Of a stretch of 64,000 nucleotides of DNA, positions 27,472 to 37,811 are shown in pieces; position 1 is the first letter of the stretch, and the number at the start of each line of letters is the position of its first letter. Source of the DNA: Vulcanisaeta distributa JCM 11216 (lineage in GTDB: Archaea > Thermoproteota > Thermoprotei > Thermoproteales > Thermocladiaceae). The translations under genes and the position numbers were made by a program. The notes below the pieces were generated by a model. It searched no databases. It was not told the DNA's origin and worked only from the letters and a program-made list of their open reading frames with translations. The stretch lies in assembly GCF_001315985.1 (NCBI RefSeq), contig NZ_BBBI01000002.1, forward strand, positions 62,001 through 126,000, read 5' to 3'.

Positions 27472-29696
27472 ATGGCTAATATAGGCAATAGGGGGGGTCA
27501 GGGATTACTAATTATTGCAATACTCCTCGTCCTCCTCATACTTGTTATAGCCCTCATCTACAGGGAATTCACAATGACCCCCAGCATACATATACCAAAG
27601 GAGCGTGTACTACGCCCTCAAGTACGACCCTCAGGTAATAGTTGAACAATTAATACAGGTAATGAACACCGTGGTTACTGCTACGCCATAAACTATAGCC
27701 AATTCCTAATGAATGAGGGAATTACCCTGTACCTACACGCACTAACCTCCATGCCAGTATCCTACTCACTCTCTAACGTAATTGAATCACAACTAAAACT
27801 AATGATAAACAGCATATACACACCAACAGGACTAATAGTACCAGAAAACGACCTAAAAACAAACATAACAGCCATAACCGGGTTCTACGGAGCACTCAGC
27901 ATACCCGGCATTAAGTACGTGTACTCAGGAGCAATGAGTCGCTAATACTGGCGAGTGCCCAACAAACCTACGACCTACCAAGCCTAGGAATACAACACCT
28001 AACACTAAACTATGCCATAAACCTAACAGCATCAATAGCACCTAACAGTATCTGCAACATAAGCCCAAACACGATGACCTACAACACAATGTTAAAGTGC
28101 ATATTCAACTTCAAAACAAACACCTACACATGCACAGGACCCGGAATATACTCCACCGGGCAAGCCAACTCACTATGGGCACCCTATTACGGGGGGGCAT
28201 ACCCAAGCCAGGAATGTTGGCAAAAGGGTGTTGGTTGGGTAGTCTCCTCAAGCATGTGCTCCACTTACTACGCCTTCTCAGGCACATACCCACTGGTGTT
28301 TGCATACCCAGTCGACGAGCTCATGGGGGGGCAGAACGGCTTCGCGATCTCCGCGACCTTCAACGTAACCCAATCACCAAACAACTACCTAGTGGGCATA
28401 AACTTCCTAACACCAACACCACCAACCAGCGGTACAGGTAATAAAGGCTACACCATCTGTATTACGCCATCAACCTCACAATCCAACAATAATAAATGCA
28501 CAGTCAGCTATACATCAAGTTCAACAATAATAAATGTGACAGTCATAGTAACGCCAAAAGAACCAATCAACCTGTTCGGTGGAAGCACCAACGGAACAGC
28601 CTTAATCTATGTCAATGGTCAACCTCAAAAACCAATAACTATTTATTTACCTAACTTCCACTTAATACCAAACACAGTATTTGGCAATAATGCATATATG
28701 CTAAGTGGCTATGACACTACTAACGGAGTATACGTGGGCTCCTGGGTAGCACTTATACTTAAAAACGCCGCGGTAATAAACGCCTCGGTAAAGTACTTTA
28801 ACAGTTACAACCTGTCCACAAACATACCAATAGAGGTATCCATAAACAACAACCCGGCACTAGGCACAATACTCAGTGGACTCGCCGTAACACCCACATT
28901 GGGAGCAAAAAGCTTCAGCATTAACTACACCGTATGCAACATAACAAGCAATGCAATAGTATTTAACGTACAAATGCCCTGGCCACCCACTGGCTACCCA
29001 ACAACCCAGTACCTCATACTCGTTAATTACAGCAATATAGTACTTGCACTAAACCCCTGGGCTCATCCTCAAAACTCATCGATTCCACAGGGTTATTCAG
29101 CTACCTCATTAGTGCCATACATGACTTATGTACTTAATGAATCGAGTAATGAATTGATTGTTAATACCTATTTCGTAAACCTTGGTATACCCACACTACT
29201 ATCAATATATGGATCAAGCACAGGCTTATACATAACAAACATAACTAACGTATATGAAACCTACGCAGTAATGGGTCCAGTAATACCAATACTACCAATA
29301 AACATACTCAAGGTCAATAACGTATTCCCAATGCACGTCATGTCCATATTCACATTCAACGAGACCCTGTATAACTTAGCCACAGGGTACACGGTAATAA
29401 GCCAGGTAGTGCCACCAGCGCAGACCCAAATAACTGGGTATGGTAGCACGGCTAATTACCCAAGCGGGCTCTATAGCTGGGTCACAGAGTACATGCGTTT
29501 CCCCCCCAACCAAACACTACCCTACACGTATTTTAACTATACAATACTGAATTGCTATGGAACAACGCAAAGCAGCAATACATACTATAATTATAATCTT
29601 TATTACATATATGCAAACGGGCAGCTTCAATACGTCGGCTATACACAAAGTCAGTATTATTACCCTAAAGGTTTGCCACCGTGCCAGTGGTGGTGA
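27472..29696 (+). CDS. Pilin-like exported glycoprotein 2, frame-broken
   Basis: Starts at ATG 27472, MANIGNRG(G)QGLLIIAILL, a class III-like signal; the hydrophobic core continues VLLILVIALIYREF. The ectodomain (about 700 residues) includes YYALKYDPQVIVEQL, a Cys-rich stretch (CTGPGIYSTGQ, QECWQKGVGW) and repeated beta segments with many NxS/T sites. Frame breaks between about 27600 and 27700 and near 27940 split it into pieces. Four G/C tracts lie inside. It is the largest of the six products. Confidence 0.6.
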
Positions 29697-29698
29697 CG

Positions 29699-31531
29699 AT
29701 GCAATCCGCTAGTTATGTTCGTGGGCAGGTGAGGATTATTGAGGCCATTGCGGCGACAATAATAGTACTCATACTAGCCGCGCTGCTCCCCCCCATGATC
29801 TTCAACTCACCGACGACGACCCTGAGGAGCCAGGTGCAGACGAATACCGAGTGGTACGCATACGACGTATTACTGACGGCCATCGGTAATCCGCAGTTCA
29901 CGTACTATGTACAGCACGGTAACTGGAGTGCCGTTCAATCGCTGCTCAACACAATTGTTGGTCCTCAGTATGATTGGTACATTGCCGTGGTTCCGTATAG
30001 AGACATTGTGGTCTTAACGTCTATTGTGAATCGTGGAAATTACGTACTGGTACCGCTGAGTATAATACCAAGTGTTTACTACGTGCCTCCGCTGGGCATG
30101 CCAATATTTATGACTAGTACGAGTGCGTCAATGCTCTCACTAAACATATACACAATAAACTCCCTACTCGGTGGTAGTTATTCAATAAACACTAGCGTGC
30201 CATTATCAAATGTAGCCTTCATACAATGCAAAAACCCACTTAATACTAACATAACACAATGCATTGAGAGCAATAACGTTAGGATGCTCAATTGGTGGCT
30301 TGAGTACTTCGATCCACGTACTGGCGTTGCCGTGGTTTGGCTCAATGCCACTGGTAATGTCTACATGCTCGTGTCTAATGGTAGCACACCCTACAATGTA
30401 TTGAGTAATTCCTCTTGCCAGTACCCGTATTGCTACCCAATCGGTGGCGTCAGTAACATCATGTACTCCTCATTCAATGCCCCCCCATATAATAATGAAC
30501 CACAATTCATTAACTACTACACGCAGCAATCACTATCTCAATGCTATTCAATTAGTAATGGCATGTACAGCGGCAGCAATTACCTAGTTAAGATAAAAAC
30601 GAGTGGTGGAACTGCGTCAGGGCAAAGCCTAAATGCTCCGACGACGGCCAGCTGCACCTTACCAGTGAGCATTAGTAGTAACGTAGGTGGAATTAACGCT
30701 TACCTAATTGGTCAATTAATGACGCCAATACCGGGTACGAACTTCACGCTAGGTTTTAAAAATATTAAAGCTGAATTATGGATATGTTTTGTTAATGATA
30801 CGTGTAAAAGTTATACAGGTTCATTGGCGGGTGCAACATTTCCAATAAATATTGGTAACATATATGTTAATGAGACCTATAAAAGTACCTATGAAAACCT
30901 CACTTTGAGTGTTATCGGTAGTAATGTTATCTATAAGGTATCATCTAAATTATACAATGGTTATCATTATGGTTATTATTACCTATATTTACTTACGTTA
31001 TCTCTATCATTTAATCCAGCGATGTGCGGTTTGAATGTAAGTGCGTCTATTTATAACCTGGTTACTATGGATAGTAATTCAACGCCGTATGGATCACCAT
31101 ACTTCTACAACTTGACAAAGTATAACGGACTCAACTGTACTCAATTGACATTGAATTTAACGTCAATGGCATTGTCAAACCCAAGCATAACCAGTATAAG
31201 CTTGGTCATTGTGCCCGGCAACTTACTAATACAGCAAAATACGCCGCAAAATCCGAACAATTGTTACGGTGTTTGCTACGTCTATAATGCCACGACCATA
31301 GTCTATGATCTATGGGTAACACAAACACCAACTACGTCTTACTACATGCCAATCACGACTTCCTATAACTTCGAATTACTTAATAGGTACAACGTAGTTC
31401 CTCAGCAGTATAGGGAAAGGTTTTTCCTAAGCGGCTTTGCACCTACGGCCTCTGCCTACGCCATCATTCAGTTGCCCAATGGCACTTATTACCTGGTTTA
31501 CCTGGGCTTAATGAGTGTGGCTGGTGGGTGA
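29699..31531 (+). CDS. Pilin-like exported glycoprotein 3
   Basis: About 610 residues. After MQSASYVRGQVRIIEAIAAT comes the hydrophobic IIVLILAALLPPMIF, a pilin-type N-terminus with Glu a few residues after the RG cut. The rest is extracellular: NTEWYAYDVLLTAIGNPQFT, Tyr/Ser/Asn-rich beta segments, several cysteines (IQCKNP, CQYPYCYP, AMCGLN, NNCYGVCYVY). The frame is intact. The start at 29699 (2 nt after the upstream stop) is chosen over upstream GTG codons. It overlaps the next start by 1 nt (TGATG). Confidence 0.62.
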   Translation: MQSASYVRGQVRIIEAIAATIIVLILAALLPPMIFNSPTTTLRSQVQTNTEWYAYDVLLTAIGNPQFTYYVQHGNWSAVQSLLNTIVGPQYDWYIAVVPYRDIVVLTSIVNRGNYVLVPLSIIPSVYYVPPLGMPIFMTSTSASMLSLNIYTINSLLGGSYSINTSVPLSNVAFIQCKNPLNTNITQCIESNNVRMLNWWLEYFDPRTGVAVVWLNATGNVYMLVSNGSTPYNVLSNSSCQYPYCYPIGGVSNIMYSSFNAPPYNNEPQFINYYTQQSLSQCYSISNGMYSGSNYLVKIKTSGGTASGQSLNAPTTASCTLPVSISSNVGGINAYLIGQLMTPIPGTNFTLGFKNIKAELWICFVNDTCKSYTGSLAGATFPINIGNIYVNETYKSTYENLTLSVIGSNVIYKVSSKLYNGYHYGYYYLYLLTLSLSFNPAMCGLNVSASIYNLVTMDSNSTPYGSPYFYNLTKYNGLNCTQLTLNLTSMALSNPSITSISLVIVPGNLLIQQNTPQNPNNCYGVCYVYNATTIVYDLWVTQTPTTSYYMPITTSYNFELLNRYNVVPQQYRERFFLSGFAPTASAYAIIQLPNGTYYLVYLGLMSVAGG

Positions 31532-32280
31532 TGGGTATGGCGAGGGGCTTGAGTGAGACTATCAGCATGGTCATTATGATGGGTGTGGTGATTGCCCTGG
31601 GTCTCATATTCTACATAATCGTTGGGATCAACTTTGGTAAGGCATCTGCAAGTGTGTCGGTCTCGCAGGTCGAGACCTTATTCGACAACATAGCCACTGA
31701 CCTGGACAGTGCCTTGTCTAGCCCAATACCATCTAATGTGCTTAGTTACCCGGTCTTTATGACCAATTACGGGACCTACAACGTTGTGTCATCCTTCTGT
31801 AATTTAACGATTAATGGAACAACCGTGTATAGTAGTGGCGGTGTAATTTTCGGCATACCGCCAAGCTATGGTTCAATGCCCAGCGGGTACATTAACGTGC
31901 TCCTGGGAAATAGGAGTTTAATAGCAGTTAATGAGTCGAGTAATTTATTTAATGTGGTGTTTTATGGAGCATCCACAATCTCCGGCGTGGCTTATGGCGA
32001 GTTCATTGCATTGTATCCCAGGGTTGCCGTGTTTACCATGGGTGGTGGTCAATACGAGTTGTTGGTGCCTGTTTTGGTTGGTCGTTTTAGGTCCAGTCTT
32101 AGTAATCTGCTTGTGTTTAATGTGACGTACCCAATCTCAATTAATTACAATTATAATAGCCCTGGGACGTACGTCATTAACTACACATGCGGCGTCAGGA
32201 ATGAAATATTGACTGGCGGTGTTGTGCTTAGTGGAAAAATTGAAATACTCCCAGTGTACATATATGTGTATTATGGGTGA
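31531..32280 (+). CDS. Pilin-like exported protein 4
   Basis: About 249 residues. MGMARGLSETISMVIMMGVV carries a class III-like RG|LSE signal and a long helix (IALGLIFYIIVGINFG). The ectodomain begins SVSVSQVETLFDNIATDLDSAL and contains NYGTYNVVSSFCNLTI and GVIFGIPPSYGSMPSGY. It is clearly paralogous to the next gene, which shares NYGTYNF.GSLCNITI and GVPPTYFSLPPGF. The frame is intact and without long G/C runs. Confidence 0.65.
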   Translation: MGMARGLSETISMVIMMGVVIALGLIFYIIVGINFGKASASVSVSQVETLFDNIATDLDSALSSPIPSNVLSYPVFMTNYGTYNVVSSFCNLTINGTTVYSSGGVIFGIPPSYGSMPSGYINVLLGNRSLIAVNESSNLFNVVFYGASTISGVAYGEFIALYPRVAVFTMGGGQYELLVPVLVGRFRSSLSNLLVFNVTYPISINYNYNSPGTYVINYTCGVRNEILTGGVVLSGKIEILPVYIYVYYG

Positions 32281-32284
32281 TTGA

Positions 32285-33133
32285 ATGAGGATTACGCTCA
32301 AGTCTACCCATACCTACTGGAGGCGCGGGCAAAGCGATGTGTTGAGTATTGTCATTTTGATTGCCGTGATAATGGTGGTGAGTGCCATATTCATTGTTTT
32401 CTCCATGGTGCAGTTCGGCAATGAAGTCTCTCAGTCATCCATTGAGTACGTTGCGTCATTCCTTACGAATGTCGCGGATGACATTGATACATTCATGTTC
32501 GTGCCAGGTGCAGTACTCACATACCAACTACCGAATACCAACTACGGAACATACAACTTTATGGGCTCATTATGTAACATAACTATTAGTACGGCTTCGA
32601 ATAATATCATCAATGAAGTAACCGGGGGGGGATTAGTATACGGTGTTCCACCAACCTATTTCTCATTACCACCTGGGTTTAGTAATGTGTGGAGGGGTTC
32701 CACATTTAATGGCGTACTCACATCATCACTGAGTGACTTCTCGTTAATTGTTAGTTACCAAACGCGCGTCTTAATGGGTACCTCAATGGCCGTTCTACAA
32801 TTTGGTTATGGTAACTTCAATGGCGTTAATTATGGCACTTACTTAGTCATGGTCCCTAGGGTTATGGCTATAAACGGCACTGGTCCCGCTGGGATTGGGT
32901 ATGTTTACATACCCGTGCTTGACCTGATTAGCAATCAGGGTAGGGGGGGCAGGTTGATCATTAGCATTCAGAACATTAGTTCCCAGTCAATAGTTCTTAG
33001 AAATGGTGGTATATTGAAGGTTAGTGAGGTTTGTTACTTCGGTAATGGCGTTAAACCAATAAGCTCAAGTGCCGTTGTGTTGGGTAATACCGTGTACGTA
33101 ACCATAGTTCAGATAGGTGTTGGCTTCGGGTGA
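32285..33133 (+). CDS. Pilin-like exported protein 5 (paralogue of 4)
   Basis: 282 residues. RRGQSDVLSIVILIAVIMVV is the signal and core helix. The ectodomain repeats the layout of protein 4: an acidic helix (VASFLTNVADDIDTFMF), NYGTYNFMGSLCNITI, then GLVYGVPPTYFSLPPGF and C-terminal strands. A G8 run (32624-32631) gives three glycines. It overlaps the next start by 1 nt. Confidence 0.65.
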   Translation: MRITLKSTHTYWRRGQSDVLSIVILIAVIMVVSAIFIVFSMVQFGNEVSQSSIEYVASFLTNVADDIDTFMFVPGAVLTYQLPNTNYGTYNFMGSLCNITISTASNNIINEVTGGGLVYGVPPTYFSLPPGFSNVWRGSTFNGVLTSSLSDFSLIVSYQTRVLMGTSMAVLQFGYGNFNGVNYGTYLVMVPRVMAINGTGPAGIGYVYIPVLDLISNQGRGGRLIISIQNISSQSIVLRNGGILKVSEVCYFGNGVKPISSSAVVLGNTVYVTIVQIGVGFG

Positions 33134-33689
33134 TGGGTATGGACACTCTGGCCTTCATAATAATGACCGTGGCCTCATGGTCCTGGTCATAGCCTTCACC
33201 TGGTACATGAACTACTACATATCCATGAACCTGCTCAACACGGCCAATTACATAACCTCGCTAGTAACGTCGGCGTTGAAGCATGAGATGGAAACCGCCG
33301 TATCGATAGCCTCCTTCAACGATGTTACGGGCGCCTTCAACTTCACTTTCATGTTGCCCACATCGTCATTCTCAACCCAGGGACTCGCCATAAACTACAA
33401 CATAACGCTATATCCAAGGAATGAGAGCATCATAATCGAACTTATGGCTAACATAACCGTGACAGCAAGCCTAGGTCCAATAACGAGAACCATGAGGACC
33501 ACCACCCTACTCTACTCATCAACACAGCCATACACAATCATAGCATACAATTGCGAGGAAGGGCATCAGGTAACTCTAGCCAACCCATCATGGAAATATC
33601 AGGGATTACCAAGCCAACTCCAATCATGTACCTGGAATAGCACCACTATTCAGAAGGGCAATGCAATAATAAGTATAAGTAAGGGCTGA
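33133..33689 (+). CDS. Exported protein 6 of the pilin-like operon, frame-broken
   Basis: From ATG 33133: MGMDTLAFIIMTVA, then, after a missing base near 33178, LMVLVIAFTWYMNYYISMNL, giving one N-terminal helix but no obvious class III cut site. The ectodomain (NTANYITSLVTSALKHEMET, FNFTFMLPTSSFSTQGLAIN) ends with CEEGHQVTL and CTWNSTTIQKG. It may be a minor or tip subunit, or a membrane partner. It ends the operon, 18 nt before an unrelated toxin-antitoxin module. Confidence 0.55.
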
Positions 33690-33707
33690 TTCATTTAGGA
33701 ATTAAAT

Positions 33708-34119
33708 ATGAGCGTTGGTGATTTGAGGTTATTTCCGTGGAGCGATTACGGTGTAGTCTTCGCAGTGCTATTTGGTTCTAGGGCGTGGGGGGGTAGGGTT
33801 ATTAAGGGTGATTGGGATGTCGCCGTTTGGTTAACCAATGTTGATAGGGACCTCGACCTTCAGTATGCATTGGCTAGGTTTCTCCATGTGCGCGATGAGG
33901 ACGTAGACCTAGTGGTTCTCAATAATTATGAGTACCTACTGCTCATTAATAATAGACGCTCTGGGTAGAGGCAGGGTAATCTACTACAGGGACCTTGATG
34001 AGTACCTCGACATCAAGTTGAGGGTTTTAGCGCCCTGCTTCGACTTTATGATTGATGCCGAGAAACTCGACCTGCTGAGGACTCAGATAAATGCGGTGAC
34101 CAAGAAATGGGCGCAATAG
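33708..34119 (+). CDS. MNT nucleotidyltransferase antitoxin
   Basis: Antitoxin half of a HEPN-MNT module; MNT proteins can inactivate the HEPN RNase, in studied cases by adenylylating it. The motif LFGSRAWGG....GDWDVAVW matches GSRARG...SDxD, and VDLVVLNN supplies a third acidic position. One base is off near 33950; the repaired C-terminal part reads DALGRGRVIYYRDLDEYLDI. G7 at 33787-33793 adds a glycine within the motif. It overlaps the HEPN gene by 13 nt. Confidence 0.78.
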
Positions 34120-34520
34120 AGCGCCTATTGAAGCTCCTTCTTCATTACACATCCTTACTGGATAACTTAAGCGTTAATGACTTGGAGGACGTGTATAAGT
34201 ACCTCTCGGCCGTGTACCTGCTACAGGTTCAAGCCCAGTCCCTCATTGATATGGCTGTTAAGGCTGCATCTGCTATGGGCTTTGAGGTTGAGGGCTACAT
34301 AGACGCCGGTAATAAGTTGGTGGGTGCTGGGTTGCTTAGTAATGAGGAGTTTAGTAGGTATAGGTCTGTCGTTAGGTTTAGGAATATCGTGGTTCATCAA
34401 TACGGCATAATTGACACCAACGTGATCCGGAGAATAATAGGTAATAGGGAGTATAGGGAGGTTGCCAGGCTCGGTATCAAGATCGTGGAGGAATTACGTA
34501 AGCGAGGAATTGATTGTTAG
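34107..34520 (+). CDS. HEPN-domain toxin
   Basis: 137-residue helical RNase toxin. The catalytic motif RxxxxH is visible as RNIVVHQYG at about residues 95-103, preceded by the helix EEFSRYRSVVRF. The N-terminal helices (LLKLLLHYTSLLDNL, YLLQVQAQSLIDMAVKAASAMGFE) are typical of the DUF86-like HEPN subfamily. It pairs with the overlapping MNT gene and ends in a 4-nt tail-to-tail overlap with the HerA gene. Confidence 0.83.
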   Translation: MGAIERLLKLLLHYTSLLDNLSVNDLEDVYKYLSAVYLLQVQAQSLIDMAVKAASAMGFEVEGYIDAGNKLVGAGLLSNEEFSRYRSVVRFRNIVVHQYGIIDTNVIRRIIGNREYREVARLGIKIVEELRKRGIDC

Positions 34521-35980
34521 GCATCCCTAACCCTAATCAGTATCGGCTTTCTAAGCGGATTCATTAGGCCAGCCACGAAGAACTCCCTAGTACCCAACTG
34601 GGCCAGGGTTGCCTCACTCACGTCGGCTAGGTCCATGTACGCGGCTATCTCCCTGAGGTCACCCTGGGCGCTCAACCTACTGAAGAACACAGTGCCGAGG
34701 TTAGCCCTAATGCTGGCTCTAACATCCCTAGCGATCCTCTGGCTAGCAACGATAAGCGATAAGCCCCCCCACTTACGGCCCTCCCTAGCCGTAGTCTCAA
34801 TAACATCGCCACATATCGTCCACTCATTCTCAGGCACGTAGTTCTGGGCCTCATCGATAACGAAGACCAGGTCAAGCGGTGCCTTACTGGCCTTGACCAG
34901 CCTCCAGGCAGCATCTATGACGTCAGCAACGATCGCCTGCTTAACCACTAGTTCAGGGTCAAGGCTTAGGTCAATGACTACTGGGCTTGACTTCAATGCC
35001 TTGTTTACGATATCCATCGGCGATAAAATCCTCCTATTAAGCTCATCGAAGAACTCATTCTCTATGAAGTAATCAATGAAGAGCCTAGCCTTCTCAACAG
35101 TCGAATCCCTGGCACCCAACCCCCTCATACTATCCACGAGGTGCTTCGTGAATAACGCCTTATCCCACTTAACCACTTGATTTGCTTGAGTGCTTGGCTG
35201 CGGATCAATTAGTTGAGCCGATTGTTGTTTCTTCATTTTCTTGTCACCGCTCACGTAAGTGATCACTGCGACCTCCAGGTACTCACCGAAGGTCTGCCAA
35301 TTAAGCCTGGCCTTCTCAGCGATTACGGAGGCTATTGTTGGTGGTGAGATGGCAATCTCCTTAGAGGTTATTACCCTATCCCTGAAATGCGGTGCGTAAT
35401 CCACACCGCTGTGGTCGAAAACAATCACGTGCTTCCCAACCCTAATTAACTCCTCAACTAGTGCCTTAACAAGCCTAGATTTACCCACGCCAGTGGCTCC
35501 AAAGACGCCAACGTGCTGATTAACGAAGCCGGCATCTAGGCTAATGGGCCAATCACTGTACTTATGACTACCAACGTAAATTGGCATGTTAGACCTCACG
35601 TAATCATTAAGGAACCTGCCATCCTTAATAACAAAGACCTTAGAACCTGGCGTTGGTACATGCCTAACCTCAAGAACAGACTTTGTGCTTGGCTTCAACG
35701 CCGCATAAAGCCTAACGGCAGCTGAGGTGAAGGGCATGAGTATTGTTTGATCAAGAACCTCAGGCCTATCTACGAAGGGCGACCTAACCCTATCCCTAAT
35801 GAGGGGCTCGAGCTTCGTAACATTCCTAACAACACCAAGTAGTAATTCATCCTCGAGGGATGGATCATGAATAATGACTAACTGCTCCTCCAGGGCCAGG
35901 TTCTCAGCCTTCTTATAGACTGAATCGGCACTAAACCAACTGATGCTCCACTCGTTGTAATACCAACCTCGATGCAGCAC
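34517..35980 (-). CDS. HerA-type DNA-translocating ATPase
   Basis: 487 residues. An N-terminal barrel-like domain precedes the P-loop VFGATGVGKSRLVKAL and VIVFDHSGVDYA; Walker B is LVFVIDEAQNYVP, followed by ARKWGG-type and sensor segments (TAREGRKWGGLSLIVASQR, GTVFFSRLS). HerA hexamers work with NurA in end resection, while relatives serve other DNA transport. No nurA or mre11/rad50 is adjacent, so a role outside resection is possible. Only one C7 tract (34764-34770), inside RKWGGLS. Confidence 0.82.
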   Translation of the reverse strand: MLHRGWYYNEWSISWFSADSVYKKAENLALEEQLVIIHDPSLEDELLLGVVRNVTKLEPLIRDRVRSPFVDRPEVLDQTILMPFTSAAVRLYAALKPSTKSVLEVRHVPTPGSKVFVIKDGRFLNDYVRSNMPIYVGSHKYSDWPISLDAGFVNQHVGVFGATGVGKSRLVKALVEELIRVGKHVIVFDHSGVDYAPHFRDRVITSKEIAISPPTIASVIAEKARLNWQTFGEYLEVAVITYVSGDKKMKKQQSAQLIDPQPSTQANQVVKWDKALFTKHLVDSMRGLGARDSTVEKARLFIDYFIENEFFDELNRRILSPMDIVNKALKSSPVVIDLSLDPELVVKQAIVADVIDAAWRLVKASKAPLDLVFVIDEAQNYVPENEWTICGDVIETTAREGRKWGGLSLIVASQRIARDVRASIRANLGTVFFSRLSAQGDLREIAAYMDLADVSEATLAQLGTREFFVAGLMNPLRKPILIRVRDA

Positions 35981-36110
35981 TTATCAAGCATTCAATGATT
36001 AATCTCAGGAGGACTTATAAATAACTAATGAGGAGATTCCCAAGTACTACGTATTATCACGGCTCACTGCATCATAAACTATTTAAAATTACCAGGTCTA
36101 ACCGCACCTA

Positions 36111-36793
36111 GTGATACTGAAGTCCACAGGCATAATCCTAGCCCTCGATGCGGAGTGGGACATAGAGAGGACAAGGTCATTCCTAGAGGGTATTATTGAT
36201 TTAATCGATGCAGTGAAGATTGGTTGGTATCAATTACTAAACATGGGCCCACAGGGAATTAGGGAGTTAACAATAGGCATGAATAAGTACTTCCTTCTTG
36301 ATATCAAGCTCGGCGATGTGGCGCATATAAATACGTACGTTATTAGGAAGGTGCATGACTTGGGGATAAACGGTGTAATAATGCACGCAATAACAGGTAG
36401 GGACAACCTCGCATCAACCATGGATGTGGCCCATAAGCTTAGTGTTGATGTGTACCTACTCGTGTCCATGAGCTCCGGCGGTGAATTATATGAAAGGAAT
36501 CTTGAGTATAACGTGACCCTTGGTATGGACCTCGGCGTTAGTGGTTTCATAGTGCCGGCCACAAAACCAGGCATAATTAGGCGGGTTAGGTCCATGGTGG
36601 GTGATGGCTATCAATTATTGTCGCCGGGTGTCGGTGTTCAAGGCGGTAAACCGGGCTGTGCAATTGCTAATGGGCTGATTTCGAGATAATCGGCAGGTCC
36701 ATAATTAATAGCAATTCACCGAGGGAAACGACACTCAACATCCTGAATATTATCAGGAAACCAATCGATTGCGATTTTCCTAATCGGGAATAA
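36111..36793 (+). CDS. pyrF: Orotidine 5'-phosphate decarboxylase
   Basis: Makes UMP, the last step of pyrimidine synthesis. The TIM barrel shows ILALDAEWD at the start, AVKIGWYQ, the catalytic LLDIKLGDVAHI (D-x-K-x-x-D), VIMHAITGRD and the phosphate-binding end LSPGVGVQGG. One G is missing near 36672 (ANGADFEIIGRSIIN), beyond which the frame continues to TAA at 36791. It starts at a GTG. The repaired 3' end overlaps the convergent Lrp gene by 14 nt. There are no other pyr genes nearby. Confidence 0.88.
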
Positions 36794-37297
36794 CCTTGTC
36801 AATCGGCAACAACCTATCCCTCCAATCAGACACAAGCTCCAGCACAAGCATAGTCTCCGTCTGCGCAATGTCGGGGGGGTGCGTCGGCAAGTAATTGATT
36901 AGGAAGTAACTGAGTTGCCTGAGGTCCTTAGCCCAAACCTTAAGCAGAAGGTCATAGTGGCCAGTTATTACGTAGGCTCCTCGATCCAGGGAAGCCTAGG
37001 ATCCTCATCACTATCCCTCAAGATCTTCTCCACGAGAAGTACCTGGGCCGACTTACCACCGCTCGGTGCGCTCCTCCTTACACTAATTAATACAAAGGCC
37101 AGTAGTGAGAAGCCAACCTTTAACGGGTCTATCACGGCCCTGTAGGACGCTATTACCTTGTCTCCCTCAAGCCTGGCAAGCCTAGTGGCTACGGTGGTCC
37201 TCGGCCTATTCAGAATCTCTGCCAACTTACTCAATTGTAATCGTCCATCTTTCTGGATCTCCTTTAGTATTTCCTTATCCAACTTATCCATTATCAT
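36780..37297 (-). CDS. Lrp/AsnC-family transcription regulator
   Basis: About 170 residues. The N-terminal winged helix (LDKEILKEIQKDGRLQLSKL, AEILNRPRTTVATRLARLE) is followed by the ligand-binding RAM domain (VIDPLKVGFSLLAFVLISV, YVITGHYDLLLKVWAKDL). One base is missing near 36975. C-terminally, G7 at 36873-36879 turns THPDIAQTETM into THPPDIAQ. Such proteins respond to amino acids or redox; no binding site was recognised. It may regulate the adjacent ferredoxin gene, which is a guess. Confidence 0.85.
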
Positions 37298-37385
37298 TGT
37301 TGCAAGTCCAGAAAGTGCACTGTTTTAATTTTTCTATTCATGAAAAACAATTACTTTTAAATATTTAATTAAACAAGTAACCCAA

Positions 37386-37712
37386 TTATGCAGGTGACCA
37401 GCTGATCTTGTACTTGGCCTTCCAGTCATTAAACTCCTTCTTCTCTGCATCACTTAGCGCCTTGCTGAACCTGTACCAATTGGCCTTGCCCTTGGCTGAG
37501 TCCGGCGCCTCGCTTGTCTTCCATATGCAGTTCACTGGGCAGACTGGTACGCAGCTGAAGTCGTCCTTGCACATGTCCCATATTAGCCTTGCCTTGCCGT
37601 TCTCATCAAGTTCCAATGCTTGGTATGGACATACACTAACGCATGCACCACAGCCGATGCATATGTCTTGGTCTACAACGACCTTCTGGAATGGGCCTGT
37701 CTTCTCTGCCAT
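37386..37712 (-). CDS. Ferredoxin with two Fe-S cluster motifs
   Basis: 108 residues. The first cluster is CIGCGACVSVCP. The second is CKDDFSCVPVCPVNCIW, with a wider C-x5-C spacing. The C-terminal extension (SKALSDAEKKEFNDWKAKYK) is typical of crenarchaeal ferredoxins that serve 2-oxoacid oxidoreductases. The frame is intact and there is no G/C run; the gene reads cleanly, which helps show that breaks elsewhere are local. Confidence 0.88.
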   Translation of the reverse strand: MAEKTGPFQKVVVDQDICIGCGACVSVCPYQALELDENGKARLIWDMCKDDFSCVPVCPVNCIWKTSEAPDSAKGKANWYRFSKALSDAEKKEFNDWKAKYKISWSPA

Positions 37713-37811
37713 ACGGAATTAAGCTTAATTGGGGTCTTAATAACTATTACTATTGATACTGCATGTACGTGGTTACGGACATAGAGTATCAATTAATAAA
37801 TAGGTTAAGTA

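Noticed and set aside
30480-30486. Phase-variable on/off switch in the surface proteins
   Set aside because: The tracts are just as common in housekeeping genes and non-coding RNA, so they are not a contingency-locus signature specific to surface genes.
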